Shown here: positions 1-64,000 of the stretch, piece after piece
Layout of the letters: the number at the start of each line of letters is the position of its first letter
Numbering within the stretch: the first letter of the stretch is position 1
Position numbers and translations under genes: made by a program
Origin: Dolomedes plantarius
Taxonomy: Eukaryota > Arthropoda > Arachnida > Araneae > Dolomedidae
Direction of reading: 5' to 3'
Assembly: GCA_907164885.2 (NCBI GenBank)
Contig: OU015497.1
Coordinates: forward strand, 72,401,898 to 72,465,897
Length of the DNA: 64,000 nucleotides
The notes under the pieces: generated by a model
The model's input: the letters and a program-made list of their open reading frames with translations, nothing else
The model's database searches: none
What the model was told of the DNA's origin: nothing

Positions 1-5
1 ACCTG

Positions 6-110
6 CAGGGCCCGATTTAGAAAATTCTTGATTATAGGCACAACTCGGGATGGGGGCCCCTAACACTAATGTGGGCGTAACATTTCCAAAATTGACTGAC
101 ACACACACAC

Positions 111-153
<43 letters not shown>

Positions 154-517
154 TGTAAAAAGTACCATTTTACCAAGAATTGGCTATTTGAAGCGTAGAA
201 GCCTAGAACATTATGAAATAACAAAAAGGAATACAACATATTGATTTCATCATTAAAACACCAATACAATGCAACCAGAAAAACTTGTTAATTCTTTATA
301 TACACTATAACATACATATGATGAACTATACATATAACTATACATATGATGAACCAATCAATCAAATTTGAAAGGATATAAAAAAAAATTGCTATAAAAA
401 AGGTAAAATTAAAAAAAAAATTGAATTGAGAATTTTCTTTATTTTTCTTTAAAATAAAAATTTTGGGGGCCCCCAAACATTCCCCTAGGCCCGGGCCTAA
501 TGGAAAATCAGAGCCTG
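6..517 (+). mobile_element. hAT-type MITE, family A, copy 1
   Basis: The element begins CAGGGCCCGATTTAG and ends AAAATCAGAGCCTG. The flank is ACCTG at the window edge on the left and ACTACCTG on the right, consistent with an 8-bp duplication whose first three bases are cut off. It is rich in homopolymer tracts (about 38 A at 112-149) and has no transposase. Two more copies lie at 12531 and 26350. The CAGGG termini and 8-bp duplication place it in the hAT superfamily. Confidence 0.7.
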
Positions 518-2454
518 ACTACCTGTGCGTCTTATCTAAAACCCTCTAGCCATATCAGGGAATTTTATTTTCTGTATATTATCTCTTACAAGGTATTCCG
601 AGACTTTACTGTTCGTTAACTGTAGACTTATATAAGGAATACGGCAAAGGATAGGTAATTTTTAGAATTATTTTTGTGATAGATGAGCCTAACATGACGA
701 GACTATAGCAAACAGAACTACGTCTATCCACGAACAAAAACCGACTGGATTTTTTTAAAAAAAGCTATCAAAATATTTTAAAGAAAAGTAATAGTCTCGA
801 ATAAAATTAAAAATTATGATAATAGTTAAACGAGCATCACAATTGTCATTTCTTACAAGATGAGTCAAGCAAGAACTCATCACACTGGTGATAACTCTCT
901 CTCTCTGTGTGGTGCACACACACTAAACTAGTACTGTCCGCACAAAACTGTTCTTCCGAAATCAAAGGTTGGGTCAATGGACACATTTTATTTATATCCT
1001 AAAAGTTTATGGTAAAATACTTTGTTCTAAAGAATGCTTACCACATTACAAAAATTAATGATGCATGCAAATTATGTTAAAACATTTTATAGTCATTTGA
1101 AAGGGTTAGGAGTAAAGGGTACAATTCCTGAGTGCCGTGACTCTTAGATCAAAAGTATAAAACTTATGCAGTTTTGTATATATTTACCATAAATTCAAAT
1201 TTCATGTCACCCCCCTAACGTAAACCCCGAAGCATCGATGTTCGGACTTAATATATAGCTTTCTTACCGGGCGGGACATTTCCCAGTAAGGCTGGGGAAT
1301 TTGGCAGCTAAGTTACAGGTTCGGTTAATTTTATGAAATTTTTCCTTTTATGACTGCAATTTATCCAATGCACTTCGTATACAATATGAGAGTGAAAAGT
1401 TAAAATGTACTTTTCTACTCCTATCGTTAAAACAAGTTCAAGATATCTCTAGGAAAAAAAAAAACAACAACCAAAAACCAAAATAGCAAAACTTTTCCCC
1501 GAAAGCGAAATGCCACACAGAAAACTACACGAGATACGTCACATGCGCCGAAGATACGTTGCATTGCAAAAGATCTGGAACATAATCGAGAGGAGCAATG
1601 AAAAATCGACTCGTACCGGAGAAATGCGACCTGCGGAAGAAACAACAACCAAACAAATGAAGAAGCAGCTGGCGGATGCCCGGTTGCATTTTTAAGCCGG
1701 ACCGGTAGGCGTTTCTTCATTAACTGTTGCGGCATCCATTAGAGGCCAGGGCCCATAAATCAGGCGGGCCCCTGACCGCTCCGACACGCCCAGGGCCCCG
1801 GGGCCCCACTCCGCGAAATGGGAATTTTCGGAGGCACCTTGTCTTTTCAACAATCTTCTTCTTTTTTTCTTTTTTTTTCGCGGAACGTCATTCCCCCAAA
1901 TGTTCACTTTGTATTCCTGGCAGGCAAACCGTCGATACACACAGAAGGGCGGGTCAAGAAGACGCAGAGCTACCGAGTGTCAGTTCATCCTCCTTCTTTA
2001 CTCCAAAGAATAATGGATCTGCGAGGAGGAAAATTAACAATGGCGGGACGCCGTTCGAAAGGATGGTGCGGTAAACGATACATCGTCCCAAGTGCCCAGA
2101 ATATTAGCAGGATGCGATTAAATGCCAGAGCGGTCGGGGAACAGGAGGAAAAAAAAAAATAAATAAACAAAAAATTCAACGAAAACACTTGACAATTGGG
2201 GGGAGGGAGAGCAATGGAAGTCTTTCTTTGCATTTAGTTCAGTCAAAAGTTCTTTCGCGATCAGCAAAGTTTGTTTAAGAGCAGGGGAAAATGCATTGCA
2301 AATAAACTATAGGAGAATATCATAGTGCAATTAAACTCAACTGCTAACAAAGCGTTATTTTAAAAATTTAACAATCGTACAAGATTTGAAATGCGTCTTT
2401 TTTTAAACTTACACGTCCATTTAGTTTTTGAGACTAATAACTAATAGTAATAAT
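518..2454. other. no recognisable gene
   Basis: This stretch holds no family I recognise. A patch at about 1270-2240 is richer in GC than its surroundings and has overlapping short frames on both strands with low-complexity proteins. None has splice signals or a known domain. A decayed repeat is the likeliest content. Confidence 0.4.
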
Positions 2455-2992
2455 TAGGGCCTTTTTATCGAAAGGGCAAATCGGGACTTTGCTTAGGGCC
2501 CCCTGATGCTAGGGGCCACCAAAACTGTCCTCTTTAACGTGCAAAATATCTTTAACGATGTTTCTCAACACTAAAATAGATAGGGTGCCAGATAAGTGAA
2601 AGTTTTTAATTTCGCTTTCTGCTTTAGGAAAAATGTTAAACTATCAGGTTGTATCAGACGTACAGCAGGAGGTGAAAGGCGTTTTCAATTTGACGTGAAA
2701 CATGTTTATGAATGCTTCGTCTTATCAGCCATACACTGTAATGGCAAATATAGGACTCGCGTGCAGGGTTGTTTCGTTTAAATCGTTATTTGAATCAAAA
2801 TTTAAATTAAACAATTTTTTTTTAAATCCTGATTTTTAACAAAATTTCCTCACACGCTTGGTGTATGCACCTAGTACTTCTAACAGTATAGTCCATGGAT
2901 AGTTCTTATTATTTTTATAAATGTTCGTAAGGGGGGGGGGGTCCCAAATAGCATCTGCCCGAGGGGTCCTCAGCATTCATAATCGGGCCCTG
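2455..2992. mobile_element. hAT-type MITE, diverged
   Basis: The right end reads (outward, reversed) CAGGGCCCGATTATGAATG and the left end TAGGGCCTTTTTATCG. The flanks are GTAATAAT and ATAATAAT, matching at 7 of 8 positions, although the flanking DNA is low in complexity. Inner GGGGCC-rich stretches resemble family A, but the sequence is otherwise different. No open frame of note. Confidence 0.5.
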
Positions 2993-3961
2993 ATAATAAT
3001 AACGAAACTGCCATTTTATACCTTATCAAACTGCCTTAAGCAAAGGGGGAAAAATCGAAACTTGTACTTGAAAAAAAATTAGAAAGAAAATGTTTACATG
3101 ATGCATATTCCTGATCGCCCGATGGGATTGCTAATACTTTTTGAGATTATGAGAGTGAATCCTCTGCTGGTTGCCAGGGGATAAATTTAGAAATGCAGAG
3201 GAAGCTTCACGAAGGAAGGAACCACGGACGTGAACAGGGCGCTGTGTTGCATAATTCTCATTCTCAATTTTTGGTGAAATCATTCTTAATTTTTGGTGAA
3301 AATTATGAACATAAAACATGCATTTAAGTCCAAGCTCCTCCCACAACAGACAAAAAAAGACCCTCAGAATTTTTATTTTTCATTGATAATACAAAATGTT
3401 TTTGATTAAAGATTTTAGCCTAATCGTTCAACGAATTTGCAGTTAAAAAAATACGGCATACTACTTTCCTCTGAGAAAATTTGCGAATACCTAACATCTA
3501 CATACTGAATATAATTCAGTGAACACATACCTCTAAATTTGGCTGTTCTTATCCTGTGTAGTGGTGTTATTAGAAATACGTTCCTAGAGTAGAGAATAAA
3601 AAGCGATTACAGCTTTGTTTTTTTCTTTATTTTTTTAAATTGCTTTAAATGCGTTTGTAACAACGCTGTGGGCGGCGGACTGCGAGATATCCGATAACCA
3701 CACTAATAAAGGACATACTCTTTAACAATCTTCATAATTCAACTTACGTGTTTTAGGATTGCCTCAACCAATATTAAATTAAAGGTAGATAATGGAACAT
3801 ATTTCTCCCTTAGGAGTTTATATGGCGATCTCCCGCCTCAACCCCTAGCCCCTTACGGAGATAATATTTCGATTACGGAATAAAAATAAAAATAATTAGA
3901 TAGATGCAGCATAATTCGAATGGATTTGCATCCACAAATCAAAGCACAACGAATGACAAAC
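2993..3961. other. nothing recognised
   Basis: AT-rich sequence with no supported gene or repeat. Confidence 0.4.
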
Positions 3962-3968
3962 ATATTCG

Positions 3969-4139
3969 GTTTGGTTTGGAGCACTATACGGTCAACTTTT
4001 TGCTACACGCGGGCTAATTTGACCGGGACCTACAGTTTAAAGCCGATTCCGAACGGCTACAAACATCCATACCAACAGTGGGACTCGAACCCACAGGATC
4101 TGAACCGAATGCCAGCGCCCTAGCCTGGCAACAACAAAA
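3969..4139 (-). mobile_element. tRNA-derived SINE, copy 1
   Basis: Read on the minus strand, this contains a pol III B box (GGGTTCGAGTCCCAC) and ends in a GGTTTGG-like tail (reverse CCAAACCAAACC). The same unit recurs at 27409 (minus) and 52519 (plus). This copy lacks about 14 bases that include the A box present in the others. A 7-bp match ATATTCG flanks it. It is inactive as a tRNA because the fold is broken. Confidence 0.7.
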
Positions 4140-4285
4140 ATATTCGAATTCTACCCAAAGTTTGCATAACTGAAATTCTCTGACATACTCGATGCGCGAA
4201 TATATTAGATTCCCGATATAAAGCATGAACACCACACATTGTTATGAGAGTATTGATAGAAGCGCGTTGTCAGATCGATAACAGA

Positions 4286-4315
4286 TTTTTTTTTTTTTTT
4301 TGGGGGGGGGGGGGG
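4286..4315. repeat. T16G14 homopolymer junction
   Basis: Sixteen T are followed directly by fourteen G. Similar C/A junctions occur at 26399 and 29594. The lengths are prone to sequencing error. Confidence 0.8.
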
Positions 4316-4587
4316 TACAATTGTTCCCCAAGGAAGTGAACTTCCAGTCATCCAAACATAGGCTTTCACATACGTCACATTAATGCATACTATTTTTAAA
4401 TACTACTTAATTCTACGTATCTTACAAAACTATGCACAACCAAATTGACAGTGAGGAATTTAATCAAAAGATGGAAAAACAACGTTATAACTGCAAAAAT
4501 CGCCAAGTGGAACCCCGGAAATTTGGTCAACGTGACAGAAGATAGCTAGGAAAAAAAAAATTTCAAAAAGTGCTCGTCCTCTTCTTC

Positions 4588-4588
<1 letters not shown>

Positions 4589-4622
<34 letters not shown>
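4589..4622. repeat. (TAA)n microsatellite
   Basis: About eleven tandem TAA units. Confidence 0.9.
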
Positions 4623-4686
4623 TAAAAAAAAACAAACTCGCTGCTGAAATGAGAGATGCCTGCACCAACTTTGTGAGCACCATATA

Positions 4687-4818
4687 GGGTCTGTTCACAT
4701 AGAATCCGTCAGCGTCAGCGTTGAAGATTCCGTTGGCGCTGATTGGTTAAATGGATCAATGACTAGTATATGATTGGTTTAAAATGTTTACACTGACGGA
4801 TTCTATGTGAACAGGCCC
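4687..4818. mobile_element. PIF/Harbinger-like MITE, copy 1
   Basis: Near-perfect inverted ends (GGGTCTGTTCACATAGAATC and its mirror) enclose about 80 bp. The flanks are ATA and TTA. The second copy at 26191 has a perfect TTA duplication, and that target choice with GG...CC ends suggests PIF/Harbinger. There is no coding capacity. Confidence 0.65.
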
Positions 4819-5347
4819 TTAGTCATCAGCATAGAATTGCTCAGTTCTATTTATTAGAGTAGGACATCTGCAAACGAGATACACCATTGGTATGAGCTCA
4901 CCGGTTTCAGACGATTGGAAATTAGTGGCTAAGACAGACGAATTATGCCATTCACAATCGTACTGGAATAGACGTATTTGGATGAGAAGACAAACCTCAG
5001 AACTACTTTCGTCAGCGGTGTCTGTCATAGTATGGAGTTTTTTTCTATTAGGCTAGCGATCAGTTCTTTGGCTGCAATATACTGAGCCACCGCCGGAAAC
5101 GTATCTAGATATTTTAGATATCTCTTCGCCTACACTGCGGAAACGTTATTGAAAAGAGATTCATCTATTTCATCACGATAAAAGTCATACGTTCACAGTG
5201 CATCAGTAGCAGGATAAAGGTGAGACAGGCTGAGCACAGGTGAGGTCCTACAAGTGATCAGACGAAGTTGTTAGGGATGTTCTGCTCTCATATAGGCCAA
5301 GCTAAATCGTGAACAAAATCTGAAGGAACTTTGTTCACAGATCTACT

Positions 5348-5353
5348 TTTATT
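5348..5353 (-). promoter_or_regulatory. candidate polyadenylation signal AATAAA for RBM19
   Basis: The first canonical AATAAA I found on the minus strand after the predicted stop is here, about 530 bases downstream. ATTAAA variants occur nearer, at 5856-5861 and 5827-5832, and also at 5378-5383. The region 5354-5880 would then be 3' UTR; nothing else is recognisable in it. Six-base motifs are frequent in AT-rich DNA, so this is only a candidate. Confidence 0.3.
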
Positions 5354-5880
5354 CACTAAAAAATAAATACCCTCTTTTTAATAGACTTATGATTTGACTG
5401 ATTATGAAAATTCAGTTTTTGAAAGAACATTTTTGCTCTTGCCTTCTGCGGATTCTCTACATGAAGAATGGAAGAGCACTGCTGTCGAAAATTTGCTCAC
5501 ACGGTGATGTCGTTAGTAATTACAACTACAAGGGGTCTTACGAATAGCTAAACAAAAAGTATACCTACAGTCTTTCTAAAAAGCCCAAAATGATATCATG
5601 GTGTGAAAATTAAACCACATCCCACTCTTTATGCTTTTTTAGTATTTTTAGATATCGGAGGTTATCTAATCGCCAATAGTACGACTTATACCCTCTAAGA
5701 TTTGTGCGTGAAATTTCACTTTTAAAAGAGAAACTTGAATTTCAAAATATTTAAAAGAGATTTCACTGAGTAAGTAAAACAGACACCACTTAATCGTTAA
5801 AACAAATGCGACATTCGCTTTTCAGTTTTAATCATAAAGGTTTAGCTGATACGGATTTAATTACCCCAGAAAAATCTTTG

Positions 5881-63473
<57,593 letters not shown>

Positions 63474-63518
63474 CTAAAATAAAATTACATTTAGAAATAT
63501 TAAACAATAAAACATCAA

Positions 63519-64000
63519 TCTATATATATAAAAGAATTCCGCAACTGACTGACTGACAGATAACGCACAGACCAAACCGCTGAACCTAAAGGGCTGAAAT
63601 TTTGCATGGCGATTCTTATTATAGTGTAGGGGTGCTCTAAAAAATTTTTTTGAAAAATTCTTCTTAGATTTTTTAAAATTAAATTTTTAAGCTGTTTTTG
63701 TAACATTCTTTAGAGTTTGCATTTAAAATAATAATTTGAGGGTTATAAAATTTAAATCACAAGAAAGTTCATAAAAATTCCTTTAAATGAAATCCTTTTC
63801 AAATCTTTACCTCCATTTTCTGATTTTTGGTGAATTTGTAAAGATTAATTTTTAGAATTTAATTTATTAAAGGCTGATCACGTGGTTGCTTTTCTTTTTG
63901 TGATACTAATTTTACAAAAATTAACTTTGCATAACATGCATAACAACGGACTAAATTGACCAAAAAAATATTAAAATTCTGTAAAAGATAAAATGAACCA
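63519..64000 (+). mobile_element. non-autonomous Helitron, copy H4 (runs off the window)
   Basis: It begins TCTATATATATAAAAGAATT after A, followed by the family sequence (ACTGACTGACTGACAGATAA, AATTTTGCATGGCGATTCTT). It continues to the window edge, so the 3' end is not seen. It lies in the intron just upstream of exon 1. Confidence 0.8.

Noticed and set aside
1427..2233. Several overlapping frames on both strands
   Set aside because: Low-complexity translations (Phe, Lys, Ser runs) that overlap each other; no splice signals or homologous motif.
4071..4135. Possible tRNA gene (B box and anticodon-like region)
   Set aside because: The same unit occurs three times with target duplications and a shared non-tRNA body, so it is a SINE; the cloverleaf is broken.

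Overview
This is eukaryotic, very AT-rich, intron- and transposon-dominated DNA. The transposons (mariner with CDFFLWG-type transposases, pogo/Tigger, several hAT and piggyBac MITEs, Helitrons, a tRNA-derived SINE, a Penelope-like reverse transcriptase, and a non-LTR element with RNase H and a CPLC zinc knuckle) together point to an arthropod. A chelicerate such as a spider is my best guess, from memory of which repeat families are common there; that is inference.

The only cellular gene I can support is RBM19 (the orthologue of yeast MRD1, a six-RRM ribosome-biogenesis factor), on the minus strand. Its 3' part fills the window: thirteen coding exons from 63473 down to 5881. They splice into 500 residues (the first from a split codon) with every phase compatible and no internal stop, covering RRM3 (second half), RRM4, RRM5, RRM6 and a basic tail. 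The first ten introns are 0.1-4.2 kb. The last two are about 12.8 kb and 27.7 kb and hold most of the repeats. The 5' half of the gene lies beyond 64000.

Layout. 1-5347: downstream flank with hAT MITEs, a SINE and a Harbinger-like MITE. 5348-5963: candidate 3' UTR and last coding exon. 5964-33659: intron 12, with a palindromic MITE split by a LINE, deleted mariners, two Helitrons, and a 3.9-kb hAT element whose TA array has been invaded by a solo LTR, a Tigger and a Penelope-like fragment. 33660-33786: exon 12. 33787-46537: intron 11, with a long Helitron-like element and a three-deep stack (mariner inside a piggyBac-type MITE inside a hAT element). 46538-63473: exons 11 to 1, with smaller introns carrying MITEs, a Tc1-like transposase fragment and a non-LTR element interrupted by two DNA transposons. 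63519-64000: the start of another Helitron.

I found no CRISPR array, operon, tRNA gene or rRNA gene, and no complete transposase with an intact catalytic triad. The strongest new observations are structural. Target-site duplications prove the order of nested insertions. MITEs carry internal (TA)n arrays that act as landing sites. A distant last exon is supported by splice signals and phase. An internally deleted Tigger transposase keeps its DNA-binding part and C-terminal tail but has lost the DDE core.
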